From positions 496,001 through 560,000 of the forward strand of contig NZ_SKCD01000011.1 in the NCBI RefSeq assembly GCF_006542765.1: 64,000 bases of DNA. Reading direction: 5' to 3'. A program made the position numbers and the translations under genes. Below are positions 25,867 through 34,255 of this stretch, piece by piece (the first letter of the stretch is position 1; each line of letters opens with the position of its first letter). The notes beneath the pieces are model-generated. The model was not told where the DNA came from. It ran no database searches and was given only the letters and a program-made list of their open reading frames with translations. The stretch comes from Paenibacillus luteus (GTDB lineage Bacteria > Bacillota > Bacilli > Paenibacillales > Paenibacillaceae).

Positions 25867-26202
25867 TTACAGTTCGGTTATTTTCTTCGTCCAACGATTG
25901 GCATCGCGGGTCGTGAATTTATGCATAACCTTATTATGTGCTTCCGTTAAATCAATATTGAGCGAATTAGCGAAGCAGGAAAGAATAAATAAAATGTCGC
26001 CTAGCTCCATTTCTACGGTGTTTTCCGCTTCATCCGCTTTTTTGGGCTTCTCTCCATAATAATGATTCACTTCGCGAGCAAGCTCGCCAACTTCTTCTGA
26101 CATTCTAGCCATCAGGGCAAGCGGGCTAAAATAGCCTTCTTTAAATTGCGAAATGTAATCATCTACTTCTCGCTGTATATCTGATAATGTTTTTTCGGAC
26201 AT
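25867..26202 (-). CDS. ypjD: MazG-like nucleotide pyrophosphohydrolase
   Basis: A 111-residue all-alpha NTP pyrophosphatase. Metal-binding acidic helices EEVGELAREVN and VEMELGDILFIL match the MazG pattern, and the C-terminal KFTTRDANRW is typical of the YpjD subfamily. These enzymes hydrolyse (d)NTPs, probably non-canonical ones. In B. subtilis ypjD also lies next to dapB, which supports the assignment. ATG 26202 has AAAGGA upstream; an earlier in-frame start lacks one. Confidence 0.9.
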   Translation of the reverse strand: MSEKTLSDIQREVDDYISQFKEGYFSPLALMARMSEEVGELAREVNHYYGEKPKKADEAENTVEMELGDILFILSCFANSLNIDLTEAHNKVMHKFTTRDANRWTKKITEL

Positions 26203-26386
26203 CGCTACATTTCCTTTCCGTCGATAGCTATACCTCACTATGTTAACGTAAAGCTCTATTCAAAATCAATGTTTTTCGAATTACGTAATTAAGCCATACT
26301 ACTCCTGAGCCGATGATTCCAATTCACAACTTGACTATGCTGTTCGTAAGGCCAACCTTTCTGAAAAATAAATGAGGGAGTGTTAC

Positions 26387-27253
26387 ATGATCGCGAAAAT
26401 AGTTAGGCAAATGCGAATCGTTATTCCGATACTACTGGGCACGGCAATCTATGCGTTTGGACTGCATTATTTCGTCATCCCTAACCAATTAATGGAAGGC
26501 GGCGTTACTGGTATCGCTGTATTGCTTAATTATGCAGCGAACTTTCCGCTTTCCGTCTCGACCCTCGTATTGAATATTCCGTTGTTTTTCCTCGGCTGGA
26601 GAGCACTTGGCCGCGGTCAAATGATGTATACGCTTATCGGCATTGTTGCTTTGTCAGGCTTCCTTGCCTTAATGGAGCAACTTATCGACCATAAATGGCT
26701 TATCCCTTTCACAAGTTCGTATGATTACATGTTAGCCGCTCTTTACGCAGGCGTGACCTTGGGAACAGGGCTTGGCATCGTTTTTCGGTTCGGAGGCACC
26801 ACTGGAGGTGTAGACATTGTCGCTCGGATCCTGTCCCGGTCGAAGGGGATCAGCATGGGCCAAATTATTTTGACATTTGATGCACTCATTATCGGAATTT
26901 CGTTGTTTTATATTTCTATAGAAAAAGTGCTTTACACACTCGTTACCGTATTTATCGCTTCTAAGCTGATCGATTTCATTCAAGATGGCGCTTATGCTGC
27001 GAAGGCCTTCTCTATCATCTCCGAGCATGGCGAGGCGATTGCAGCTACAATTACACAAGAGCTAGAGCGGGGAGTCACGCTTATTCCTGCAAAAGGCGCC
27101 TTCTCCGGACAACAAAAAGAGATCGTCTATTGCGTCGTACAGAGGCAGGAAATCCGCCGTCTGAAACTGATCGTTCGCAATATAGATCCCCGTGCTTTTA
27201 TCGTTATCAATGAAGTGCAGGATGTACTCGGCGAAGGCTTTAAAGAAGAATAG
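26387..27253 (+). CDS. ypjC: YitT-family membrane protein (DUF161 + DUF2179)
   Basis: A 288-residue protein with five or six membrane helices (starting IVIPILLGTAIYAFGLHYF) and the family text PNQLMEGGVTGIAVLL and GGTTGGVDIVARIL. A cytosolic DUF2179 domain of about 75 residues follows (GEAIAATITQELERGVTL onward). The molecular function is not known. ATG 26387 follows GAGGGAG. It is on the opposite strand from its neighbours and converges with ypjB, the stops being 4 bp apart; ypjC lies between ypjB and ypjD in B. subtilis too. Confidence 0.88.
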   Translation: MIAKIVRQMRIVIPILLGTAIYAFGLHYFVIPNQLMEGGVTGIAVLLNYAANFPLSVSTLVLNIPLFFLGWRALGRGQMMYTLIGIVALSGFLALMEQLIDHKWLIPFTSSYDYMLAALYAGVTLGTGLGIVFRFGGTTGGVDIVARILSRSKGISMGQIILTFDALIIGISLFYISIEKVLYTLVTVFIASKLIDFIQDGAYAAKAFSIISEHGEAIAATITQELERGVTLIPAKGAFSGQQKEIVYCVVQRQEIRRLKLIVRNIDPRAFIVINEVQDVLGEGFKEE

Positions 27254-27257
27254 CTAA

Positions 27258-28130
27258 TTACGGTAACGGCTTTACTCCAAACGGATTAACTTTGTATTTC
27301 CTCCAGCCCGAGTAAGTAAGAATAGCTGAAATAAGGGCTCCCATAAACAGCGTCCAGCTAAGTGGATTTGAAGTTGGTACGACGGCTATCGCCGGCAGTG
27401 AATCCGCTCGTCCGCTCTGATCAAATAAACGCATGACCGCTTCTTTAAGTGCCGTAATCGATTGGTCGACTGTGGCATCGTTGGTCCTATTGTTTGCGCT
27501 CGCTTCCAGCAGCAGATTCGTATACCGAATCCGTTCCCTTGTCTCAGCCTCATACTTGCTCCCATACAATAGGGTCAAAGCTGGCTGTATCCTTCCAGCA
27601 TGCTCCTCCAAGCTTCTCATTGCGGCACGCGCTGCAACGGCTCCGTCATTCGTCTGACGCTTCCAAGCTTTCTCTACTCGCGTCAGATCATCCAGCATAA
27701 CCTTTTCATATTGCAGCCACAACGCATGCTCGGGCCGAACCAGTGCATCCGATGCCAGCCTTATACGTGCGGCTTCCATAAGCCATCCTGATCCAGTCTG
27801 ACTGTTTAGAAGAGTCTTCTCTATGGCTGCCGCATCTTGTCCAATCACAAGCCAGCCCTCTGGTTGCCCGGAAGCCACCTTGAGTTCACTTGCAATGACA
27901 TGCTGCAACTGCTGTACATGCTGGTAGCCCGCTTGACGGTTATTCGCATGAGCAGCTTCATATAAGGAACTTGCGATTTGATCCAACCGCTCCAGTTGGT
28001 CAAATGAGCTCGTTGAAAATTGGTTTGCGGAAAATGCTTTGTCTGCTGGGGCGCCGCCCCATACTGTTCCTGCCAAGCCGGTCGTCATGAGGATACATAT
28101 GACGAATGGAATAAATAACCGCATCTTCAT
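27258..28130 (-). CDS. ypjB: sporulation protein YpjB
   Basis: A 290-residue protein with an N-terminal signal or anchor (RLFIPFVICILMTTG), a long helical outer domain rich in Ala, Gln and Asn (QLERLDQIASSLYEA onward), and a C-terminal membrane helix near residues 262-278 (LSWTLFMGALISAILTYS) with a short basic tail. This matches B. subtilis YpjB, a sporulation-associated protein of unknown mechanism. ATG 28130 is preceded by GGGGGG. It lies after ypjA, 42 bp apart, in the same orientation. Confidence 0.85.
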   Translation of the reverse strand: MKMRLFIPFVICILMTTGLAGTVWGGAPADKAFSANQFSTSSFDQLERLDQIASSLYEAAHANNRQAGYQHVQQLQHVIASELKVASGQPEGWLVIGQDAAAIEKTLLNSQTGSGWLMEAARIRLASDALVRPEHALWLQYEKVMLDDLTRVEKAWKRQTNDGAVAARAAMRSLEEHAGRIQPALTLLYGSKYEAETRERIRYTNLLLEASANNRTNDATVDQSITALKEAVMRLFDQSGRADSLPAIAVVPTSNPLSWTLFMGALISAILTYSGWRKYKVNPFGVKPLP

Positions 28131-28172
28131 GGACATCCCCCCATAGTACAATCTATGAGGGGATGTCCAACG

Positions 28173-28847
28173 TTATACCTTCTTTCTAAAGCGCCAGACC
28201 AGCACGGCTGCGACGAGGCTAAAGAAGGATAAACCATATGTAAAAGCTCGGACAGCGTTTAAATCATCATCCAACTGGTCAGCTAGATACGGAAATACAC
28301 CATATGTATAGTCGACCGTGTCATTGAGAAGAAGCCAACCCGTTGCAACAACGAGTGCTGCGAGGCCTGCTTTCATAAATCTAAAAAAGAGCAAAGCCTC
28401 AAAAGCCATACCCAGATGGGACGCCATCAGCATAAAATGCTGCCAATTCAGCTCGGCTCCCTGCCACGCTCCTGCTAGAATCATTGAAACAGCCCATATC
28501 CCGTATTTCACCGAGCAGACGACGGCCAAAGCTTCTATTATACTGCGGCCCACTTTGGCCAGAGCTGAAGGATGGCGTGACGGGAACAGGAAATAGAGAA
28601 GCGCGAGCGTAAAGAACAAGCTAGCGGTAGGCGAATCAGGAACAAAAACGATTTGCCACAGCGGATGGTTATCAAGCGTATCGATCAACTGGCTCTCATA
28701 CCAGATGTAACCGTAAATCGTTCCTCCCAAATTAACAAGAAACAACGGCCATAAAAATGCACGGCTAAGCAAAAATTCGCGGCTCCAGAAATAAGCGAGC
28801 ATGTTGAACCACTTCTCCTTCGACCTCTTAAAATGTTCTTGGTTCAA
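28173..28847 (-). CDS. ypjA: DUF1405 membrane protein YpjA, TTG start
   Basis: A 224-residue multi-pass membrane protein (about six helices) with GGTIYGYIWYESQL, PLWQIVFVPDSPTASLFF and FRFMKAGLAALV blocks of DUF1405. The function is unknown. The TTG at 28847 has AAGGAG 7 nt upstream; that Shine-Dalgarno is supplied by repeat copy 1 (28845-28943). ATG 28802, with AAGGAG 12 nt upstream, is a second possible start, giving 209 residues. It is separated from qcrC by the repeat and a terminator. Confidence 0.85.
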   Translation of the reverse strand: MNQEHFKRSKEKWFNMLAYFWSREFLLSRAFLWPLFLVNLGGTIYGYIWYESQLIDTLDNHPLWQIVFVPDSPTASLFFTLALLYFLFPSRHPSALAKVGRSIIEALAVVCSVKYGIWAVSMILAGAWQGAELNWQHFMLMASHLGMAFEALLFFRFMKAGLAALVVATGWLLLNDTVDYTYGVFPYLADQLDDDLNAVRAFTYGLSFFSLVAAVLVWRFRKKV

Positions 28848-28943
28848 GCAAAAACTCCTTCGGCGTCCATTAGACGCTGTAGTAGCTTTGACGATGAAAT
28901 ATAAGCCTTTTATAAGCTAAAAAACTTATACATTCTTATATTT
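28845..28943. repeat. tandem structured repeat, copy 1 (99 bp)
   Basis: It differs from copy 2 at only five positions. It contains a GC hairpin (CTTCGGCGTC / GACGCTGTAG, imperfect in this copy) then an AT-rich nested hairpin (ATATAAG / CTTATAT). Its first bases overlap the ypjA TTG start, and one of its five differences changes AAGGCG to AAGGAG on the minus strand, forming the ypjA ribosome-binding site. Confidence 0.9.
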
Positions 28944-29042
28944 CAAGCAAAAACGCCTTCGGCGTCCATTAGACGCTGAAGTAGCTTTGACGGTGATATA
29001 TAAGCCTTTTATAAGCTAACAAACTTATACATTCTTATATTT
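28944..29042. repeat. tandem structured repeat, copy 2 (99 bp)
   Basis: This copy directly abuts copy 1, in the same orientation. Hairpin 1 is at 28957-28981 with a CATTA loop, hairpin 2 is at 28998-29040. The minus strand reads the terminator of qcrC just before it. The same architecture reappears at 43008-43094. Confidence 0.9.
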
Positions 29043-29079
29043 CAAAAAAAAACCTGACCGTGGAATACGATCAGGTTTT
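29043..29079 (-). terminator. rho-independent terminator of the qcr operon
   Basis: Arms AACCTGA / TCAGGTT, followed by nine T on the minus strand, 12 bp after the qcrC stop. Confidence 0.9.
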
Positions 29080-29090
29080 TCTCAAACGGT

Positions 29091-29966
29091 TTATTCAGCT
29101 GTCGCTTTTTGCTTGGACAGCCAAGTGGACAGCTCATCAATCTCTTCAGTCGAGAGTGACTCTTTAAATGAAGGCATTGCACCATTGCCACGCCCATTAG
29201 TAATCGTCTCAACAAGTTGCTCTTTCGACAATCTGTCACCTACACCGATTAGGCTTGGTGCATTTCCTTGACCTTTAAGATCAGCGGCGTGACAGCCAAC
29301 ACATTGTGCTTGCTTCGCAATATCCATTGCGGGATCATTGGCGTCAACAAGTGAAGCTTCCACGGTTGGTTTCGTGTAGTTTGGACGCTCTTTCCCTGCT
29401 TCCGCAGCTTCACGAGCCTTCTCTTCCCGTTCAATATGCTCCGGTACTTGTCCGTTAATTTCCAATTGATGCTGGTAGTGATCCCAAGATACAACTGTCA
29501 AATAAACACATGCGATAAGCGTTAAGCCCATCAAAGATGACGCGATTGGACGGCGGTAGAAGCGGCGCTCCTTACCTGTATCCAAAAACGGTGCAAGCAG
29601 CAAAGCTCCGAACATAACACCCGGTATACCAACCGTACCGAGCAAGATGTAATCTTGCGAAACGTACGGGTATTTCAAAAATTGATACAAGAACAAGAAG
29701 TACCAGTCTGGCATCGGTATGAAAGCAGCGTTCGTCGGATCTGCCGGATAACCAAGCGGAGCCGGCTCAGCAATGACCCACACTAGAAAGCCAACCAGCA
29801 CGACGCAGCCGACCATCCATTCCTTAAGCAGGAAGTTCGGAATAAATGCTTCCGATTTACCTGGGAATGATGTATAGTCCGGCGGAATGTTCGGATGGTT
29901 GTTTTTCTTGACACGCGAGTCGCCTACATAGACAACCTTCTCGTTCGAATTATGACCATGCGCCAT
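29091..29966 (-). CDS. qcrC: menaquinol:cytochrome c reductase, cytochrome b/c subunit QcrC
   Basis: A 291-residue fusion of cytochrome b subunit IV and a c-type cytochrome, as in Bacillus. The N-terminal part has three membrane helices and the quinone-site PMPDWYFLFLYQFLKYP (PEWY equivalent PDWY). A linker rich in charged residues leads to the cytochrome domain with the haem motif CVGCH and the axial Met in GAMPSF. It accepts electrons from the Rieske protein and passes them to cytochrome c oxidase. It is the last gene of qcrABC, 18 bp after qcrB, before a strong terminator. Confidence 0.97.
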   Translation of the reverse strand: MAHGHNSNEKVVYVGDSRVKKNNHPNIPPDYTSFPGKSEAFIPNFLLKEWMVGCVVLVGFLVWVIAEPAPLGYPADPTNAAFIPMPDWYFLFLYQFLKYPYVSQDYILLGTVGIPGVMFGALLLAPFLDTGKERRFYRRPIASSLMGLTLIACVYLTVVSWDHYQHQLEINGQVPEHIEREEKAREAAEAGKERPNYTKPTVEASLVDANDPAMDIAKQAQCVGCHAADLKGQGNAPSLIGVGDRLSKEQLVETITNGRGNGAMPSFKESLSTEEIDELSTWLSKQKATAE

Positions 29967-29984
29967 AAGTAAGCCTCCCTTCGC

Positions 29985-30656
29985 TTAAAGTGGTCCAGAA
30001 ATACCTTGTTTCCGAATCATGATAAAGTGCGCTGCCAACATTGCGATCAAAGCGCCAGGCAAGAAGAATACATGGATCGCAAAGAAACGTGTTAGTGTTT
30101 GCGCGCCTACGATATCGCCCCCATATAGGAATGAAGCGAGATACGGTCCGATCACCGGTACGGATTCAGCAATTTGGACACCAACTTTTGTTGCGTAGTA
30201 AGCTTTGTTATCCCAAGGAAGCAGGTAACCTGTAAATCCAAGGCCTAACATAATAAAGAAGATTAGCATTCCGACTACCCAGTTCATTTCGCGCGGTGCC
30301 TTGTAAGAACCGGTAAAAAACACTCGGAGGGTATGTAGGAACATCATTACGATAACTAAGCTTGCCCCAAAATGGTGCATGCCTCGAACAATTTGTCCGA
30401 ATGCTACCTTGTGCTGCAGGTAATCAACGCTCGCATAAGCGTTAATGATGTCCGGAACATAATACATCGTCAAGAACATACCGGACAAGATTTGAATGAC
30501 TGTGATGAAAAACGTCAAGCCGCCGAAACAATAAACGAATGCAGAGAAATGATGTGCCGGGTTAACGTGCTCAGGCACTTCGTGGTCAGCCACATCTCTC
30601 CATAGCGGCGTAATGTCAAGACGTTCGTCGATCCAGTTGTATACACTTTTAAACAT
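29985..30656 (-). CDS. qcrB: menaquinol:cytochrome c reductase, cytochrome b6-type subunit QcrB
   Basis: A 223-residue b6-type cytochrome b with four membrane helices and paired haem-ligand histidines (VRGMHHFGASL, RFFAIHVFFLPG). The start WIDERLDITPLWRDVADHEV and NPAHHFSAFVYCFGG are nearly identical in Bacillus relatives. It oxidises menaquinol and carries electrons across the membrane. ATG 30656 is 12 nt from AAGGAGG; a TTG two codons earlier is possible. Confidence 0.97.
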   Translation of the reverse strand: MFKSVYNWIDERLDITPLWRDVADHEVPEHVNPAHHFSAFVYCFGGLTFFITVIQILSGMFLTMYYVPDIINAYASVDYLQHKVAFGQIVRGMHHFGASLVIVMMFLHTLRVFFTGSYKAPREMNWVVGMLIFFIMLGLGFTGYLLPWDNKAYYATKVGVQIAESVPVIGPYLASFLYGGDIVGAQTLTRFFAIHVFFLPGALIAMLAAHFIMIRKQGISGPL

Positions 30657-30672
30657 CTGCAATACGCCCTCC

Positions 30673-31206
30673 TTAACTCGTTCTTGTATTCGGCATTACT
30701 GGACCCAAGTATACGAATCCGTTCTCAAGCTTCACTTCGTATTCATCCAATGGATTTGGGGCAACCGTAAGGTTTTTCCCGTCTTGCGTGTAGCGTGCGT
30801 CATGACAAGGGCAATCGTACTCATTTTTCCCCTTTGTGTTCCAACCAATTGTACAGCCTAAGTGCTTACAAACTGGTGACAGAGCAAAAATTGTACCGTT
30901 TGCATCTTTCGAGATCCATGCTGCAAGCTCTGGATCACTGACGTACCAACCGTCGATTTGATGAATTTTAAATTTGAATTCTTGCGGTTCGTTCGTAATT
31001 TTGCTCTCTTCCACAACTTTTACGTAAGTGCCCTCGCCCTTCTTCTCAAGGAGCGGGTCCACTGCAAAACGAACCATTGGCAATACCGCGCCGCCCATCA
31101 TAAATGCAGTTGTGCCACCAAGCGTATATGACAAAAATTGACGCCGGGACATTTCTTTGCGCTGAACCGGTCGATGCGCGGTCTCGTGTTGTTCATGGTT
31201 ACTCAT
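30673..31206 (-). CDS. qcrA: menaquinol:cytochrome c reductase, Rieske iron-sulfur subunit QcrA
   Basis: A 177-residue Rieske protein. The N-terminal SRRQFLSYTLGG, with twin Arg before a hydrophobic segment, directs Tat-dependent export and anchoring. The [2Fe-2S] ligands are C113 and H115 (CKHLGC, with C118) and C132/C134-H135 (CPCHDARY). The extra pair of cysteines can form the usual disulfide. It transfers electrons from menaquinol to the QcrC haem. It is the first gene of qcrABC, behind the promoter at 31288-31316. Confidence 0.97.
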   Translation of the reverse strand: MSNHEQHETAHRPVQRKEMSRRQFLSYTLGGTTAFMMGGAVLPMVRFAVDPLLEKKGEGTYVKVVEESKITNEPQEFKFKIHQIDGWYVSDPELAAWISKDANGTIFALSPVCKHLGCTIGWNTKGKNEYDCPCHDARYTQDGKNLTVAPNPLDEYEVKLENGFVYLGPVMPNTRTS

Positions 31207-31287
31207 CTTCTGTTCTAACCCCCTTTGCCAACCATATCTCGCGTCTTGCCGCAGGGCAAAAACACATGACGAACTAGGACATAACTT

Positions 31288-31316
31288 ATAATAGCCTAGG
31301 TGCTTAGGAGCGTCAA
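31288..31316 (-). promoter_or_regulatory. sigma-A promoter of qcrABC
   Basis: TTGACG (-35) and TATTAT (-10) are 17 bp apart on the minus strand, giving a leader of about 75 nt before qcrA. It is the best promoter match I saw in the window. ypiF lies upstream and may have its own transcript. Confidence 0.8.
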
Positions 31317-31447
31317 GAATATGGCTTCATATTTGCATGGTTATCAAAATGCCGTTCAATAATTTGTTATTATTTTGTCACATTTGACCTTGTCTGGCAT
31401 TTGTTTTCCCCAAATTTTGATGATATTATACGACAATTTCAAGAATT

Positions 31448-31870
31448 TCATCCTGCTTGCCCACTCCATAACCCTCGTATTGCTTCCGAAACCTCGGTTT
31501 GCAGCGGGAGCGCGCCTCCCGTTCCCGGCTTGAAGCATAAGTCAACTGCAGCGCTGTTCACATTTAACTCCGAATTAGCTGTAACCACAATCATATAACG
31601 AAAGCCCAAACTCTTCATTGAAGAGCACCATTGTTCGATCTGTATCTCCAATTGGACGTTATCATCAACATAATGCCATGCAGGGTAGGTAACGACGCGG
31701 CCTTTGAACGGTATTTCTATCAAGTCCATCAGATCCCGCAGCTGCTCAAGCCATTCCGTCGCCTGATAAGGCGGTACTGCTTTCGTTATTCCCGTGACTG
31801 GAAGCAAGCAAGTATCTAAATAAGGACTCAGCTCTTCCCATTGCTCTTTCGTTATCTCACTAAACTTCAT
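31448..31870 (-). CDS. ypiF: YpiF-like protein (DUF2487)
   Basis: A 140-residue soluble protein with the DUF2487 pattern: MKFSEITKEQWEELSPYLDT at the start, then VPPYQATEWLEQLRDLMD and RVVTYPAWHYV. The function is unknown. In B. subtilis ypiF also directly precedes qcrA, which supports the call. The 241-bp gap to qcrA contains the qcr promoter. No signal peptide or membrane helix is present. Confidence 0.88.
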   Translation of the reverse strand: MKFSEITKEQWEELSPYLDTCLLPVTGITKAVPPYQATEWLEQLRDLMDLIEIPFKGRVVTYPAWHYVDDNVQLEIQIEQWCSSMKSLGFRYMIVVTANSELNVNSAAVDLCFKPGTGGALPLQTEVSEAIRGLWSGQAG

Positions 31871-31968
31871 TCTCTTCTACTCACTCCTTAACCTATTCAC
31901 AAGCAATTGCCAGTATTGCTGCTTCTATGTTACCTCCTAAACTGCCGATTGCCAATTGCTATATTCAG

Positions 31969-32028
31969 AAAAAAAAGCTTCCCTACACATGCAGCAGACC
32001 TACTCGTCCGCTTCAGTGAGGAAAGCTT
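31969..32028 (-). terminator. rho-independent terminator after the IDEAL-domain gene
   Basis: AAGCTTTCC pairs with GGAAGCTT across a large loop, followed by eight T on the minus strand, 40 bp after the stop at 32068. Confidence 0.75.
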
Positions 32029-32067
32029 CTTGTGCTCCAGCGTCCAAATGACGATCCGCGTAAGGCA

Positions 32068-32250
32068 CTATCGTTTTAAAGCATTCAGCTGTTTCGCTAG
32101 ACGGTAAAACGTATCCTCATCGCCTGCGGCCAGCGCTTTGTCGATGGCATCGTGAATTTTCGCAGTTTGAAATTTCAAAACCGCATCATCCAAAACAAAT
32201 TCAGCTGCCAAACCAAGCATCGCTTCATACGTAACCTTCATTTTGTCCAT
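32068..32250 (-). CDS. small IDEAL-domain protein
   Basis: A 60-residue protein that is almost entirely one IDEAL domain: VLDDAVLKFQTAKIHDAIDK, then ALAAGDEDTFYRLAKQLNAL, with IDKAL in place of the eponymous motif. In Bacillus YpiB this domain follows a larger UPF0302 domain; here it stands alone. Its role is unknown, and such domains are thought to bind protein partners. ATG 32250 is preceded by GGAGGTG. It is 22 bp downstream of the gamma-carbonic-anhydrase-like gene. Confidence 0.8.
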   Translation of the reverse strand: MDKMKVTYEAMLGLAAEFVLDDAVLKFQTAKIHDAIDKALAAGDEDTFYRLAKQLNALKR

Positions 32251-32272
32251 AGGATACACCTCCAAACCGGCG

Positions 32273-32779
32273 TTAAGAGATCCTATATTCTATTCCCTTT
32301 GTCACATAGCTCTCCATCGTTTTTCTCATGCGCAATAAATCGTCATCAGTTAGCTCTCTTACGACTTTGGCGGGTGAACCGATAGATAGAGTATAGGATG
32401 GTATTTTTTTGTTCTCTGTAACAATCGAACCGGCTCCTATTAAAGCATATTCACCAATGTCTGCGCCGTTAAGTACGATTGCCCCCATTCCAATTAATGT
32501 GCCTTTGCCCACGGTACAGCCGTGTATAATTGCAGCATGTCCGACAGATACCTCATCGGCTAATATTAGGGGTTGGTTTACATTTAAATGACCGACGACA
32601 CCGTCTTGTATATTACAGCTATGTCCGATTTGAATTGGCGCGAGATCACCGCGAAGAACGGCATTGAACCAAATCGTGCTTTTCTCTGCAATCGTCACAT
32701 CGCCAATGATTTTTGCGCCTTCTGCTATGTACACGTCTTCGTGAATGTTAGGTCTTTTGCCTTGGTAGGGAATCAACAA
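32273..32779 (-). CDS. gamma-carbonic-anhydrase-like hexapeptide-repeat protein, TTG start
   Basis: A 168-residue left-handed beta-helix protein (hexapeptide I/V-G-x4 repeats: IGDVTIAEKSTIWFNAVLRGD, then NIQDG). The three histidines of the gamma-CA metal site are present in VVGHLN and VSVGHAAIIHGC. Close family members are B. subtilis YtoA and E. coli PaaY/YrdA; enzymatic activity is not always present. The TTG at 32779 follows AAAGGAG at 9 nt; upstream in-frame codons lack a ribosome-binding site. Confidence 0.87.
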   Translation of the reverse strand: MLIPYQGKRPNIHEDVYIAEGAKIIGDVTIAEKSTIWFNAVLRGDLAPIQIGHSCNIQDGVVGHLNVNQPLILADEVSVGHAAIIHGCTVGKGTLIGMGAIVLNGADIGEYALIGAGSIVTENKKIPSYTLSIGSPAKVVRELTDDDLLRMRKTMESYVTKGIEYRIS

Positions 32780-32882
32780 TGTTACCCGCTCCTTTTGATT
32801 GATCAAATATAGCAAGAACGCTACCGCTTATTGGTATACTCTAGCTTATTTTTGAACAAACACCAAGTGGAGCATATGTGGG

Positions 32883-34061
32883 CTACTGAAGAGCCAACGC
32901 TCCAGGGTCCTCTATGTTAAGGCCTGAGACTACGGCCGTTCCCGCCTTTGTCATCTTAACGACAGCCCCGTGCTGAGAATGCTCTCCCACACGCAGCAGT
33001 CCAAGATGAACCATCATCGTCATGATCCTCTTCTCCAATATGGTGTTGGCATCATCATAATAGTAGGGTTTAATAAATGGAACAAGCACGGCTCTAAGCG
33101 ATTCAACGGTCACCCACTCTATTGCCAGTGCGTTGATCCAGTGCACGAGAGACAGTAAATTTGTAATGGGACCCTTGTATAGCTTTAACCAGTACCGATA
33201 AACTTGCTCCGCTTCGCCAGCTTGTCTGCCACGCAAGCGTTCCTCCCCAGATCCCGTAACCGAAATCACCGTCTGAGTCTCGGTAATATACTTTGCTGAG
33301 TAACAATAATCGTAGAGAAACGATATGCGATTCGGGTAATGGTTAAAATGTCTTCCATAACCAAAGCGCCATTCCCCTTTCGCCGGAAGCTCTTCTTGAA
33401 CACCGACCAGTTCAAGGATCTGCACAACAAACCGTTTGTACATGGAGCCGTCTGCTGTAAGCTGCACCTCATTATGACGGCAATAATGAAGCAAATGTGT
33501 GATATCGTCATGAATAAGCATTTGTTCGTCGCGATAAACGGGCGGCTCATCCGTATAAAGCAGCTCCGTTGCAAATCTTCTAGCCAGCGAAGCGCGGAAA
33601 CGGGCTTTCAGATCAATCGGCACTTGAAACAAGTATCTGCTAGGGCCGCTGAAGCCATTGAACAACCAACCATGATGCTTAAATTTGGCTATCATTTCGC
33701 GTGGGGTTAAGGTTGTGTCAACCGCCTCCGCTTTTTTCTTCGTTTTTTTCTTCTTCGGCTGCGGCTCCGGCTCCACTTGGACTTCCGCTTCTCCTCCGAA
33801 CCTGCTTTGTTGTACCCTAGCAAGCAAATCCTCCAAGCTAAAGGAATTGCGAGCTTCGAACAGCAATGAGTTCAGAAAACGCAGGTCCTCTAACTTCATG
33901 CTGCTAATTTGCGCTTCAAAGACATCATTACGACTTACGGTGGAGAGAATCGATTGAATCAAATCGTTTTTGGAATGTCCGTTGCACTCGCAACGGTAAA
34001 CGTCTGCTATTCTGCTAAGCTGTTGAATATCCGCATAACCAAGCATATCCGATAAATTCAT
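32883..34061 (-). CDS. conserved hypothetical protein with winged-helix-like C-terminus
   Basis: A 392-residue protein. The N-terminal 80 residues (MNLSDMLGYADIQQLSRIAD, CECNGHSKNDLIQSIL) look like a helical SAP-like nucleic-acid binding region. A Lys-rich linker follows (QPKKKKTKKK). The C-terminal 260 residues have VQLTADGSMYKRFVVQI and NRISFLYDYCYSA, reminiscent of the helical/winged-helix domains of XPB-type helicase-associated proteins. No helicase motifs exist. I do not recognise a named family. ATG 34061 is preceded by AAAGGAGA. It is monocistronic. Confidence 0.7.
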   Translation of the reverse strand: MNLSDMLGYADIQQLSRIADVYRCECNGHSKNDLIQSILSTVSRNDVFEAQISSMKLEDLRFLNSLLFEARNSFSLEDLLARVQQSRFGGEAEVQVEPEPQPKKKKTKKKAEAVDTTLTPREMIAKFKHHGWLFNGFSGPSRYLFQVPIDLKARFRASLARRFATELLYTDEPPVYRDEQMLIHDDITHLLHYCRHNEVQLTADGSMYKRFVVQILELVGVQEELPAKGEWRFGYGRHFNHYPNRISFLYDYCYSAKYITETQTVISVTGSGEERLRGRQAGEAEQVYRYWLKLYKGPITNLLSLVHWINALAIEWVTVESLRAVLVPFIKPYYYDDANTILEKRIMTMMVHLGLLRVGEHSQHGAVVKMTKAGTAVVSGLNIEDPGALALQ

Positions 34062-34203
34062 GGCACTCTCTCCTTTCCGCAGTTCCCGCTCCATGCTGTT
34101 AGCGGTCCGCCTCGTAAGCTTGCTGTGCAATAGATTAGCGTCTGTTAAAATCATTATGGGGAAAAAAACAATATTTTATAACCTCTTTTGAACGGTTACG
34201 CAC

Positions 34204-34244
34204 AAAAAAAGAGCACAGCCTTCAACGATGTGAAGGCCGTGCTC
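34204..34244 (-). terminator. rho-independent terminator after the histidine phosphatase gene
   Basis: A long stem (GAGCAC / GTGCTC plus GCCTTC / GAAGGC) with an 8-nt loop is followed by seven T on the minus strand, 12 bp after the stop at 34256. Confidence 0.9.
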
Positions 34245-34255
34245 TGTGCTAAGTC

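Noticed and set aside
31356..31538. Minus-strand 60-codon frame between ypiF and qcrA
   Set aside because: Most of it lies in another frame of the ypiF 3' end, its predicted sequence is low in structure, and there is no ribosome-binding site.
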